A DNA stretch of 64,000 bases from Centropus unirufus (Eukaryota; Chordata; Aves; Cuculiformes; Centropidae): the NCBI GenBank assembly GCA_013397695.1, contig VYZI01000040.1, positions 3,726,844 to 3,790,843 on the forward strand, read 5' to 3'. Made by a program: the position numbers and the translations under genes. How positions within the stretch are numbered: position 1 is the stretch's first letter; the number at the start of each line of letters is the position of its first letter. Below are positions 38,704-50,251 of this stretch, piece by piece. A model generated the notes under the pieces. That model was not told where the DNA came from and ran no database searches. It was given only the letters and a program-made list of their open reading frames with translations.

Positions 38704-38766
38704 AGGTTTGGTTTGACTGGATCATCTCGAAGGTCTTTTCTAAGCAAACAATTCTATGACTCTATG
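38704..38766 (+). mobile_element. CR1 LINE 3' tail, sense on plus strand
   Basis: TTTGACTGGATCATCTCGAA and GGTCTTTTCTAAGC followed by ATTCTATGACTCTATGA is a diverged bird CR1 3' end. It directly follows an antisense CR1 fragment. Confidence 0.75.
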
Positions 38767-41700
38767 AACACCACAGCCTGCGCCCAGCTCTGCCTTAGCC
38801 AGGGGAAGGGTGTGAGACTCTGTGGGATCGTGTCCATCCTGGCAAGGGGTGGGAATGGGGCCAGAGTGCAGCACAGCGCCCGTGTTACCGACCGCACGTA
38901 TGTGGAACAGAGGGCACAGTTCTCGCCAGCTGGTTTTGTGTCGTGTGGTAGCTGGTCACCTGCCCCGGCTTCTGCCCTCGCAAGATTCCATGGCCATGGT
39001 TCATGTGGTGTGAGTAAGGACAAGCTCCTGTCAAATTCAAACAAGGCTGGCAGCCTTAGCAGCCACTTCTTAGTATGAAACGGAAAGACATGTTAATCAC
39101 CTGTGTTGGCATTTTTTCCAATGTTTTTTCCTCCTCTCTTCGCTTCCAAGAAGACTCAATCATTATCCGATCTACCAGGAGTGCCTTGTCATTAGCAAAC
39201 ATCCTCTGCCTGCCCTCGCTGCACTCTGCCTGCCTCCCCACACAGGGCTCAGCCCCTTCTTTCGAAAGTGCTGCTTCAAGGGTTTTCCGACTTTCCTTAC
39301 TGAGTTTGGCTAAGACAGAGGAAGGGTTGGTGTATATCCTTCGGGAAGAAACAAACCCAGAAGAGATCACTCAGGGGACAGAATGAGGAGGCTGCATGCG
39401 CAAGCGCGTTTCCAGAAGCTCCACTTTCATGCAAGTGTCTGTTGTAAGGGCCATCCCATTCCAGAGCTCTAACCTGGAAGCAAATCTGCTGCCACCAGGC
39501 TCTCACAGCCCACCGCCTGTTCTGGGTCATCAGAAATGAGGCAGCTGCAGTGAGATCCTCAAATGCAAACGCAGATTTTTTCTAGCACTTGGCGTCATGG
39601 TTTATGAACATCAAAAAGTGAGGTGTATTGGATAAGGTGCTATCTTATTTGTCCAAGCAATATGGGCTCATTGCATGAAGTCTTTATATGCATTTCAAGG
39701 ACAAACTGTAGATCTTCTGCTGTGGTATCTACTCTGTCCAAACTGGTACCAAGACCAGTGGTGGTTCCAGAGGAGCTCATCTTCAGAGATCATTCCTAAG
39801 GGTTCCAACTTGTCCCTCAGTGGCTTAGACTCCAGGTTCTCCAAGTTCATTCCTGTTGCCCTGCTGTGTAATTTTCCCCAGCCCTTCTGTGCATCACGTT
39901 AGTCCCAGCCTTGAGTGCTGCATCCGTTTCTGCAAAGTCTGACTTGCAAGTCTTCACTCTTCCAGCAGTCGTACTGGCAGAACACATGGCTCTACCCAAA
40001 TCAAAAAGCATGGCCAAAATGAAATCTGTTTTGATGGAAATTTTGGTACTACAGTAAAACAGAGGCTTCTGGATCAAATGAAAACCTCAGACTATTTCTG
40101 GTACTTTTCTCTTGTAAAGTGTGTTACGTTCCTTAGTGTTTATTCCACTGGTGCGGTGTGGTACAGTGCTGCACAGTTCTGCTTCTGGTCTGCAGCCCAA
40201 TTTTGAAAATCTTTTCTGAAATAAGGAATCAACTTTCCCAGATCACTAATAAACCACTTGGAAAGAATTGGGGAGGAGGGGGAAAATAACATCACCCTCA
40301 ACTATGTGGTGAGGCATCACTTCAAAAGTTAGAATTGTTAAAAACCGCAACACCTTAACATATTAAAATTGTAAAGCTTCGGTGAAATGAAGGTAGCAGT
40401 CAGAGCTGGAAAAGAAAAATCATTAGAACTAGCTGAGATTTTACTTGGAAACGACTTATATAAATTACTTAAGTTCAAAACCAGCTACAGAAGTGAAACG
40501 ATAAATTATTGCCTGGGCCCGTATAAATAAAGCAAGCCAAATCAATTACATTTCTGTCTATAAGTCATGAGCAATTTATAAAGCATAAAGCAAATGAACA
40601 GAGGCACTTATAATAAAGTGTTACCACTTCAACAACATTATTATATACAGCATCCAATTTCTGGAGCTGGGAAGCAGGTGCCTCTTTTTTCACAGCAAGC
40701 CGCCGTGATCAAGAGTAGTGGTTGTATTGTATGTTTTCTGCTTTTGTAAAGACTATTAATAGCCCCACACATAAACATTTACCAGTTTATACAGCATGTA
40801 TGTAAACTAAAGGGATTAGATATCAGGGTGACACTATCACAGCACAAGTGGCTTAGTAATTGCCACTGGAAAATGAATGTGCTGGTTAGCACAGCCTGGA
40901 ACCCACAGGTTACAAAGTGGGAGGCTGAGCAAACACCATTCTCTAAGGGAGTGTAAAATTGAAGCTGGACAGGTATCAGCCATTACTATGGAAAACAGGG
41001 AACTACAGGTTGCTTTCTTCTGCCTCTCCTTGCTGTGCCAGCAGTGCATGTGCTCTAGGACTTTTTTTCCGGTTTAGTAACTTGATGAGTAATTCCATTG
41101 AGAGGTCACTGCAGAGGAAAGAGCAGAAGTCTGGGGTGATGTAGGTGATGTTTGTAGCCGTGGCACAGGCAGCCCCTTGAGGCTCCTTCCAGCTTAGTTG
41201 GATTGGTAGAGCCACAAGTGTAGAAATACATATCAGCAAGGGCTTACAGCACAGGGCAAGGACTGTGGGTGTGCTGAGCCGGGGACCTCAGATGCACGTT
41301 CAGTAGCTTTCACCATGAGTCTCTACAATTGGCTCTATTTTCTGTTTGAAAGATAAAGTTTTCTTCAAATAGCCTAGATCCTTATTGGAATACGAAGCCA
41401 GTAAACAAAGGTGTTCCTTTTGCATAAATATTGTACCTTTTAGCAGAAGAATATAACGAATTAGTCCAGAGTCTGGTTCTTGCTGTGAAAATAGATTCCA
41501 ATGCCCGTCTAGGGGAATGCACTGATTTACAAACTTTATACAGGTGGCACTTTATGGAGTGCCAAGAGAGCAACCTGTGCTTTCTGCTTCATCAGTGCAC
41601 CAGGACTGCATGTGGACTTCAAGACATGGTGGCTGCAGAAACAAGATGGGACCATCTTCCCCCCTTGGTCAGCACAAGGTTTGGCATGAAAGAGTGTGAA

Positions 41701-43135
41701 GATGCAGACCTTGCTGCTGATCTCATGCGCCTGCTGTTTTGAAACTTCGACACATTGCACAGATTCCCCAAGGAATAATGGGGCAGGGAGCATCTGAAGG
41801 CAATGGGGCCCATATTCAGGAAAGATGATGATGTGGAAAGTAGGATGCCTTGCAGCCAGCACCTTTGCTAAATCAAGAGGCTCTGAACTGGAAGGGCAGA
41901 GGTATCACACTGGGCAGGTACCACCCGGGCCAGCAGCCAATTCCCTCAAAAGCAGGGCAGGGGCTGACCTGCCTGGGAGACTGGCGGGATGGCAGTGGAC
42001 AGAAACAAGCTCTCCCAAACTGTTAGAAGGGGAAGGAAAAACAAAGCTCATCTTATTTCCCCCATCCTTCTGGCTGAAGCATAGAGGCTGCAGATTCTTC
42101 AGACATTTTATTTGCTGTTTTAGCATACTAATGCATTAATGTTTCCATCCCATTTTATTGCAAACGAAATCTTATGAGTGCGGGAACGCTTATCTAATCA
42201 AACAGCGATATTTTTAAGAGTCAGGATGGAGCAGTTTAAAGTCATCAGAGCTAAGAATCATGACTCGAGGCCTGGAAGCTGTGAGAGCGACATAAAATGC
42301 AGAATGCCATGTTCAAGGTATTGACTTTTTCACATACAGGGCAGGACTATAAAAATGGTCTGAGATTTTAACGGCCTTTTCCAATTCTCAACCATAAACA
42401 GTATCTTCAGGGTGGGGAGGGAAGGCAGCAAAAAATTGAAGCATAACTTGGAGTTCTGTCCAAGGCCTTACCCTGACTTGCTGCTTGTTGTCAGCTTTGC
42501 ATTTCCGGAAACCATTTCCATAAGTAACAAGTATATTAAAGGCAATAAAAATATTTTCTGTCAAACGTTGACATTCTCCTAGGCAACATTAGGAGGAAGT
42601 TACTTAAATAGGAAGTTGGGTTCTGTGTCCCAATTCTTGGAACTCAGACACAAGATACCAAATTGTTTAACTTTGAGAGAGAGACAACAGCACTGAACTA
42701 GGTTTTACTGCCTGCAGCTCCCCATGCCGGCTCATCTCCTCTTTTAGCTGAGATTCTAAAGGTATTAAGGGTGGGGGGATGTTGCCCTTCAACAGCACTC
42801 AGAGGACTCACAGCATTTTCAAAAAAACAAAAGCAAATGACACTACCCTGCCAGAGGTAAAAACAAGGTCAATCACACTATGCAAATCAGCTCTCTGTTG
42901 GAGAGAAAAATCAAAACAGAGGAACCTGCTACCCCTGCAGTACAGATTGAACATGAATAAACAAAACTTAATTCCTGACTGATTTTATCAGAGAGGGTAG
43001 AGGAGGGAAATATATGGGTGCAAAAATACTCGGATGAATACAGCAGTGACTTTGGAAATCTCTCAGTCCTTAAAACACGAATTTGTCACTATAAAGCCCT
43101 ACTTTTCAAGGCCAAGAGTGTCATCCATGCAGAAG
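38767..43135. other. Intergenic region between CR1 pieces
   Basis: No coding exon recognised. The stretch 40320-40690 is AT-rich and conserved-looking and is listed separately. Open frames of about 100 codons on both strands near 39060-39390 and 41430-41860 show no known domain. Confidence 0.6.
40320..40690. promoter_or_regulatory. Candidate conserved non-coding element
   Basis: The segment is low in CpG, rich in TAAT/ATTA and TTTAT words, free of repeats and simple tracts, and flanked by ordinary sequence. It contains TATAAATAAAGC and repeated CATAAAGC-like words. This texture is typical of deeply conserved developmental enhancers, but conservation itself cannot be seen from one sequence. 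Confidence 0.25.
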
Positions 43136-43214
43136 ATGTAGTTGAGAACTTGAAACTAGATGATCTTTAAGGTCCCTTCTAACCCAAACCATTCTATGAT
43201 GTCATTCTATGAGC
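43136..43214 (+). mobile_element. CR1 LINE 3' tail, sense on plus strand
   Basis: The phrase ACTAGATGATCTTTAAGGTC followed by CCTTCTAACCCAAACC and two copies of ATTCTATGA is the characteristic 3' end of a bird CR1 element. Only about 80 bases remain; the left end is truncated as usual for CR1. Confidence 0.8.
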
Positions 43215-44121
43215 TAAACATCTTGGGTTTTGCTGGAGGCTGTGGAAGTATCCTGGCTCTTAAGAGATCCCCTTTTCTGGGGTGCTTTATTTTCAGTTTC
43301 TGACAGAAACCAGTGATGAAAGGAATTATGACTGAAAATTCACTTGTAATATCTCAGGTCCGGTGAACAGTACTTATGTATTTCTACATGGTTTATTAAA
43401 GGCTAGCGTACAACTTACTAACTTATCTGTCAAAGCAAGCCTTATTTTAAATATGGAGAAATATTTATGGCAGATCTTGATGAACTCTACATCTCACATT
43501 CAAATATTTCATTTCCCTGGGCCTTGGAGAATGGCAAGAGCACCACTGTGGGTGATCCCGCCTTACCTGGACGGGAAGTCCCCTGAACAGCTGCAGGCCA
43601 GAAGGAAACATAGGCTGGCCAGAAAGAAAATGTGAAATCCACACCACAGAACTGCCAAATGCCTGAAAAATATTTCAAACAGTAGCAAATGTTGACCCTA
43701 TCACTCTATTCAACATCCTACTTAGCTCAATTAAACCAATTTTAACACTTCCATTGAAAAAATGGACACAATGCCATACTCGTTTTCAGTTTAAGTTTTA
43801 CTCCCAATTGCACAAAGGTTTAAAATATTTTTCCAAAGTTTGAAAAACTAGCATAATTTTGGTTTCATGTATAAAACAGGGAAACCCAAAGAATGGAGGA
43901 GCTGTGTGACTTTTCCAATGTTCAGCACTAAAGTGTTGCACAGCCTAATTTTATCTCCATACATTATTTTCTACATTATCTGCTTCTGAAATTATAACTC
44001 TGTACAAGACGGACAGATATTTAAGGTTAACATATTCTGATAAAATCCCATGTTATGGAAGGTTCTGATGATAGTACAGATTACAGTACAAAATAATGAC
44101 AAGTCAGAGCATTGCTAAGAG
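43215..44121. other. Intergenic, 3' flank of SVIL
   Basis: AT-rich sequence. A 90-codon plus-strand open frame (43363-43635) has no recognisable domain. Nothing else is supported. Confidence 0.6.
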
Positions 44122-44127
44122 TTTATT
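44122..44127 (-). terminator. Candidate poly(A) signal, distal
   Basis: Perfect AATAAA on the minus strand, about 840 bases after the SVIL stop. Which signal is used cannot be told from the sequence. Confidence 0.4.
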
Positions 44128-44202
44128 CAGAAGCTTTACTTTTGGTTCTTATATCACAAAAGACGTTTAATGTTTACAACAAGTATTAGAAACTGAGATG
44201 TT

Positions 44203-44208
44203 TTTATT
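44203..44208 (-). terminator. Candidate poly(A) signal, middle
   Basis: Perfect AATAAA on the minus strand, about 760 bases after the stop. Confidence 0.35.
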
Positions 44209-44601
44209 TCTACTATTATAAAAGTAACAGAGGAGACCATTCTAAACCATCTTCAAAATGCAGACCAATCTTTTTTTTTTTTTGTATATAAACTGTACAC
44301 AAAAAACAAGGCACTATACATTTTTGGATAATAAAGTATAAAGGTTGATTCGCATAGTTTCCCAAGAAATCCATGCTATAAATACAAATGCTTTGTTCAG
44401 TTTAGCACCTGAAGCAGCACTGAGAACAATTCATTAACTATTGCAAAGGGAAACTTTTCAGAATGCGTAGGAGATAAAATATTGGTGGTATAGCTAATTC
44501 AGTACAAGCAACTGCCATCCAGCTACTTCTCTGTAGTTTTGACATGAAAGTCTTGAAAGTGAATATATATTGCATTGTTAAATACATACTTGTTCTATGT
44601 G

Positions 44602-44607
44602 TTTATT
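44602..44607 (-). terminator. Candidate poly(A) signal, proximal
   Basis: Perfect AATAAA on the minus strand, about 360 bases after the stop; it would give a short 3' UTR isoform. Confidence 0.35.
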
Positions 44608-44966
44608 ATAAATATAAATTCTTTGTAATCCACAAACTAACAAAATAACACTTTACAAAGAGGATTTCTTTAAAAACAAAAATGGCAAGGATTGGATGTA
44701 GCCAAAGGACACCTGCAGCAGTAGCTCAGAGACTACTGTTTAAGTGCATAGGAGAGCGGAGCTTAAACACACTGCCTTTAAGAGTCAAAACCGAATTCCA
44801 TTTCCAAGGAGTTCTCTTGGCCTTTTATAAAATTACACACTTCCAGATAAGTAGTCACTAATAACTTCAGATTACTTCTATTCTGTAAATGTGGGGTACA
44901 ATTCTTCTAAAGGGCATAGCAAGTGAAAACAGAGATCCCTTTAGTGATCCCGCCAATTAACACAAC

Positions 44967-45053
44967 TTAGAAGAGTCCTTTTGTCTTCTTCAGGTTAACC
45001 TGTTTCCAAGATGGCAATGCATTGTACTCGTCTCTTGTCATCTCCAATGCAAC
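44967..45053 (-). CDS. SVIL: SVIL last coding exon (local exon 18): headpiece end and stop
   Basis: The exon encodes residues 905-932 and the TAA stop at 44967-44969. VALEMTRDEYNALPSWKQVN then LKKTKGLF is the C-terminal headpiece subdomain, with the conserved tryptophan of the hydrophobic cap and the K-K-x-K-G-L-F terminus shared by villin, dematin and supervillin. The acceptor is TTTTACGTGCAG. The exon continues into the 3' untranslated region. Confidence 0.96.
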   Translation of the reverse strand, partial: VALEMTRDEYNALPSWKQVNLKKTKGLF

Positions 45054-45170
45054 CTGCACGTAAAACGAGAGGATATACCAACAGGAAAAAACACAGGTAG
45101 CAAAATTGTCAGTTCAGAGCATGGTTAGACACACGTGCACAGAGCATCAGTGCACCTATTGTCTCCTTAC

Positions 45171-45326
45171 CTCAAAGTCCACATCTGAAAGATAAATTTC
45201 AAGCTTCAGTGGATCAACTCCCTCAGGCAGAGGCCGAGCTAGGAGGTCTGCTAATGGATACACAGTTTTACACAGCTTGGCCAGCACATCCTCTACAAGG
45301 ATTATCTGGTTAGAAACGTCAGCGTC
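45171..45326 (-). CDS. SVIL: SVIL exon (local exon 17): start of villin-type headpiece
   Basis: The exon encodes residues 853-904, exactly 52 codons. DADVSNQIILVEDVLAKLCK is a linker helix; TVYPLADLLARPLPEGVDPL then KLEIYLSDVDFE is the N-terminal subdomain of a villin-type headpiece, with the P-x-x-L, P-E-G-V-D-P and Y-L-S-D landmarks. Aligned to villin, the actin-contacting lysine before the buried glutamate is leucine here. The donor is GTAAGG. Confidence 0.96.
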
Positions 45327-46108
45327 CTGGAGGGAAGAAAGGAAAATACAGAACGTGATCACAGTGCTGAAACCACCAACTGCTCCCCTGGCAGGCGGCA
45401 AGGCATCAATCTGCACTGCCTGGCCTTTGGAACACAAAGCTCCATCCATGTCTACACATCCATGTTCTAAAATTCCACAGCTAAAAAGGAGGCCTGCACT
45501 TAGCAGAATGACATCCCGTACTCTCAGAATCTTGTTTTAAAACTTGTTTAGTCCTGAAGCCAGCATCTTCCACTAAGGATGGCTGCAGAAAACTTACAAA
45601 CTAGAAAATGTCATTTGCCATGAGATGTCCCTTCACTGAAGGCTTTTAAAGCAGTTCTCTGTAATTCAGCTGTGGCTCCACTTCCAGGTGAGGATGCTGG
45701 AGGTCTTGGAGCTAGCTGTTCCTTTATGGGGCATTTTGCTCCCCTGCACTTTGAGCCTGGAGGACAGATCAGAACTTCATGTTGCTGCCAGTTTCACATG
45801 GTTGAAACAGTTGTTCTGCTAAACTCAAGCACATTTCTTTCTAAGATATGATTCAGATAATTTTCCTCTTGTTTTTAACAAAGAACATGAGAAATCACAT
45901 AGAAAAACAACAAGAAAAGCCTCTGATAGCCCCACTCCCAGTCGAATTTAGCCATGTTGTTATTTTTTCCCGTGCAGACTCCTGAGCTGTACTTTCAAAG
46001 TTCATGCTCTGGATTTTGGGGCTTGAAAGGACAAACAAGCAATGTTACTGACAAGACAAGATACAATTAGCAGCAATAGCAAACAGTCTGTGCAATGGAA
46101 AGATTTAC
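45327..46108 (-). other. SVIL: SVIL intron of 782 bp
   Basis: GT-AG intron with a strong pyrimidine-rich acceptor (CTTTCTTCCCTCCAG). No feature recognised. Confidence 0.8.
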
Positions 46109-46230
46109 CATTTCTGTGATCTCTGCGATGTCTTCCCTGTGTTCCCAACTTGGGAACATATTAGTGAAGGTCAGAGGCTCTAGGCCAGCATGAATTAGGT
46201 AGGATTTTGGGGGCTTCTTTACATTTTTTC
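46109..46230 (-). CDS. SVIL: SVIL exon (local exon 16): region between repeat 5 and headpiece
   Basis: The exon encodes residues 813-852: KNVKKPPKSYLIHAGLEPLT, FTNMFPSWEHREDIAEITEM. F-x-x-M-F-P-x-W is the conserved gelsolin/villin end motif. The exon ends on a codon boundary. The acceptor is CTGGTTATAG and the donor GTAAAT. The 122 bp length is in frame. Confidence 0.95.
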
Positions 46231-49200
46231 CTATAACCAGTCAAAATAATAAAAAAAAAAAAAGAGAGAATAATTACCAACAGTATCGTATTTTGCAAGG
46301 TCTCCCATTGCCCAAAGCTACCCCACAGGTATGTTTGATTCTCTCCTGAAAAGCTGAAGTAATTTAACACAGTAGGAATAAATGTCACCAGGACACTATA
46401 ATATGGTACCTTTAAACATATTTGCCTTTTATTGTATATGACCACAAAGATCAAACCAGGTATGCTGAAAATCCCTCATAGTTAGTTACTAACCCAGTGT
46501 ATTTCTTATCTTACAAAAACAGAGTTAGAATAGAGTATGCAGAATGTGATGGTCTGAAATTAGCCAATTTCAGGTAAATGAAGCTTTTTGGTATGCTCAA
46601 GAGGAGTGGCCTGCCAGCAGCCAATAAAGCTTAAGCTTGGAGGCCTGAGAATATTTAAACTGTTCCTAACTTGGGATGAGGTCTAACACAATCATTTTTT
46701 TATTACTAATTCAAAGGAATGGGATCTGAAAATGAACAAGGGTATCATATGAGCTGGATGGTGACTACTGATGACTTTCAAAGACAGCCCAGAGTGTAGA
46801 AATCCATGATGGAAGACTTCCTTACTGCAGTGCCTGCCTGCACCTGATGTGTGTGGGCTGATAGACAGGAACACAGTCCACCCCATTGCCAGGGAGGACC
46901 CCAGGGAAACGGATGCAACATCCGTGCTGAATGCATAAGGAGAGCTTGGCTGGATGTTGTCCCATTAGGTGCAGAACCAGGACGTTGCAAGTTTGGCTTT
47001 ACATCAGGAGTTGGAAGCAAACTGCTTAGAGAGTGAAACATGACATTACATGAAACTCTGAACACTAGAGATGAAAGCTCCCTGGAGTAGCTTAACAAAC
47101 ATATTAGAATACGCCAACTATGCAATTTAGATGGGAGATTAATCCTTGATTTTAAGCTTTCTCTTCCACAGATTTCCATTGTGGTTTCTTTGTTCATTCC
47201 ACCATGAAGTATTCAACAAGCAAACTTTGCATTTTTTTAAAATGTGTGAAGCTGCTCCTTGCCTGCTCCACTCTCAGTAACTCAGCCAAGAAAACAAAAG
47301 AGAGTGGCATTTGCTAACATTTCAGTACAGGAGAGATGAATTTGTACCTAAGTGGAGAAACATCTTCACTGCATGAACTGTGCCCTCAGGACAGGCTGAT
47401 CTCCTCACTAAGAATCACTGAAGGGCAAACCAGATTCCTCCCTTTTCTAGGGCTCTGCAGCTCAGCTCTCCAGGCTGACTTAGCAGGTAAAGCCACAGAT
47501 AAAAAAATTCAAGACCTTTTGACAAATTAAATAAGATTTAACATGGACACCAGGAGAACTGCTAGGTATATTAAAGGGATATTCAGAGCTGCCAGTCAAA
47601 TTCTTACATACCAACACTGCAAGCCAGGAAATAAAAAAGAGGGGCTGGGGAAGGAGGGAGAATAATGAGGAAAAAAATGGAGAAAGAAAATGAGAGAAAA
47701 ATGTTTTCATGGTTCTGATCACTCAACTGTATTCCGGTAGTCAAAATAATTGCAGCAGCATTGATATCTCCTGAAAATCCTTTGCTACACCTTGATAAGT
47801 AACCTTACATCAAGAGCTAGTCAGCCCTGACAGCCTGATGCAATGCAATTTTGAAGTGGTTGGGAGAAGCCCAGATCATGGAAGTAACAGAACAGCAGGA
47901 CAGCATAGTTTGAACAGTAAAAAACTGCTTAAGAAGTTCACAGCAGACTCAGCAGAGAAATAGTACAAGTAGAATTGCTCTGAAGAAGCATCCGAACAAG
48001 TAATCACCTTGCTCCATAGCTATCCCGTCACACAGCCGAAAGCTCTTGAGAACTATGGCAACAAGGACAAAGCCACAACTGCTGCAAAGTCATGGCCATA
48101 GGGAAAGAAGTAATTACCCACCAAAAAAATAATCATCCTATGACACATATGCTGCACTTCAGACCCATAAGGAGTCACTAAAGAGCTTTCCACTGTGCAT
48201 CAAACTCAGATGCAGCAAATTCAATCCAGTGTACGAGGCATTAATCCCTTTTTCCATCATCAAAATCAGGGAAGTTCAAGAAATCTGGAGAAGTATCCAA
48301 AGCTCACAATGTGTATCTGATTCCATCTCTGCTGGGGCCAGAAAACATGGTTTTCATTACCATGAGTTTACAGCACTGCATCAGGACTGGGATTTTACTT
48401 CCATCTCTCTCGCTAGCCTGCCGAGGAACTCTGGGCATTACATTGCTTGGGGCTTTGTTCTTCTATGTTGACTTTCCCTTCTCCTGTGAAGCACATTGGA
48501 TGAACTGATTTCCAAGAAATGCATCTTGTTTCCCTGCTCTCTGACGTGCAAAACCTAGGGGTGGGAGTAGTGGTGAACAAGTAACTGGCTTCCTCTTCAG
48601 GAATTCAGCAGTCACTGCCCAAGACGCTTCCAATTATGGCTCTGTCTTTAGCAACCCGTTCCTAAACGAATGCTGCTGTTTGGCAGGGCAGTGCCAGGGG
48701 CACCACAAAACGAACCATGTAGAGCAGTAATGCAGTCCAACAAAGGTCTCAGTCTCTCCAGCACTGGTTTTCAGTTGTCTCCTGCCACGTGTTACCACCT
48801 CCTCTGAGCCCAGAGAACATGGGTTACTTGTGCCCTCTTTCCTGGATGGTAACCCCACACCTTTCTTTATTCAATCTCCATTGGAAGATGCTAAGTCTAT
48901 TCCCAGCCTCATCTAACCTTAGATGAAGTGAGAGGAAAGCATTCTGGTGTCTTGGAGAAACTCTGCTAGTGTAGTCAATGATCTGGTCAGTGCACTCTTA
49001 CATGGTAATTAACTGCAGCTTGGATCACTGCATACCGAGTGCCAATAACTCTGTCTTGTAAAAATGAGCACAGGGCGTCCGTTCTGTGCTCCAGCATTCC
49101 CAATGACCACCTGCTTCCATGTGAGACATGTTCCCATCTTCAAAGCCTTTCCACTTTCTCCACTAAATCAAAACCCAGTTACATCAGCGATCTGTCTTCA

Positions 49201-49570
49201 TTCAATCTTTTGATACACAGAAGTTTACGCAATCTAAAAGGACCTAGACAGAGAGCATTCAGGTTTAAGAGCCCACGTTCTCAGAATTCAATTTGAGAGC
49301 TCTCAAGTCTGCACTATTCCCCCACGTGGGGACACAGAAGAGAAATAAAGGTTTTTGTCTGGGAACTGAGTCGGCAGAGTATCTCGGCAATTTGGGAACG
49401 ATACCATTACTACACAAATGGTTTGCTAAGAAAGAGTGGCCCCTATATCTTTCCATACACTGATGTTTATCAGTGCTACTGAGGAACCACCTGAGTACAT
49501 TTCAGCTTGCGACAGAAAGGCATGGAAAAGTAAGACACACTCAGAACAGCCAGGCCCAGCAATCTCTCAC
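46231..49570 (-). other. SVIL: SVIL intron of 3340 bp
   Basis: This is the longest intron visible. A 13-base A-run (46251-46263, T-run on the coding strand) lies about 20 bases upstream of the acceptor. The rest is unique-looking sequence. I saw no supervillin exon or confidently named repeat in it. Confidence 0.8.
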
Positions 49571-49714
49571 CTTTGCAGTACCGGAGCACCGTCTCCATGG
49601 CACATTTCCTGTCTGTTGCCCACCGGATTCGAGCTGATCCAGCGATTTTGTTTTCCACAGGCCACCAGCCTTGCCATAGGTACACTTCATGGTGATTGTC
49701 AACAAGGAACAGTG
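49571..49714 (-). CDS. SVIL: SVIL exon (local exon 15): gelsolin-like repeat 5 core
   Basis: The exon encodes residues 765-811. LFLVDNHHEVYLWQGWWPVE is an almost canonical gelsolin-fold strand and W-Q-G turn, followed by NKIAGSARIRWATDRKCAME and TVLRYCK, the helix that closes the repeat. Glycine 812 is split (G|GA). The acceptor is GGCTGTGTAG and the donor GTGAGA. Confidence 0.96.
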
Positions 49715-50095
49715 CTACACAGCCGAAAAATAATAAATTCATCATCAGCTACTAATTACTTCTTAGAATCCCCTGAACAATCCCAGTCTTACACACTAGG
49801 CAGCACTAGGACAGGATCACTTCAAAGCTTACCAATGCCTTTATTTATTCATCCAGCTGAACCTCAGCTGAACTCAGATTCCCTGATAAAAATTATGTAT
49901 TTTTATAGCAAGCTTTTGGGATACGTGAACATTTGATCAGTTTTCAGCATCTTTATCATGGAAACATTACTGTTATTGCTTAATGCACACATTTTCCTTT
50001 AATAAATCAAGTTAAAAGTGATTACTTACTGAACCGTGACCCAGTGCATGAATTAATTATCTGTTTTCTTGTTATTTAAGTATTCAATCATATAC
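49715..50095 (-). other. SVIL: SVIL intron of 381 bp
   Basis: GT-AG intron. No feature recognised. Confidence 0.8.
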
Positions 50096-50251
50096 CTGGC
50101 TGTGGGGCAGTGTAAAGATCCTCTTGCAAGAATGGCATGGAATTGATGACAACGGGGTCTCTTGAAGGGTAAACGTACTCTGTGGCTGAGAATTCTCCTG
50201 ATGAACTACTGAGGCTGAACAGGCGGGGCGTGAAATTAAACTTTCCAGGAT
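50096..50251 (-). CDS. SVIL: SVIL exon (local exon 14): gelsolin-like repeat 5, first part
   Basis: The exon encodes residues 713-763. PGKFNFTPRLFSLSSSSGEF, SATEYVYPSRDPVVINSMPF and LQEDLYTAPQP match supervillin in order. The P-R-L-F-x-x-S-S-x-x-G pattern is the gelsolin-family strand at a repeat start. Alanine 764 is split (G|CA). The acceptor is TTGTTCTTTAAAG and the donor GTATAT. Confidence 0.95.

Larger units (their letters stand above)
44122..44966 (-). other. SVIL: SVIL 3' untranslated region (extent inferred)
   Basis: The sequence after the stop is AT-rich, as expected of a 3' UTR. Three minus-strand AATAAA signals occur, at 44602-44607, 44203-44208 and 44122-44127, so the true end could be at any of them. 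A 14-base A-run on the coding strand (about 44271-44284) is internal. I set the left limit at the most distal signal. Confidence 0.5.

Noticed and set aside
46541..46690. Short segment starting TGTGATGG, with AATAAA and ending TAACA, resembling a tiny LTR
   Set aside because: Only about 150 bases, no matching flanking duplication, no second copy or primer site; chance resemblance is likely.
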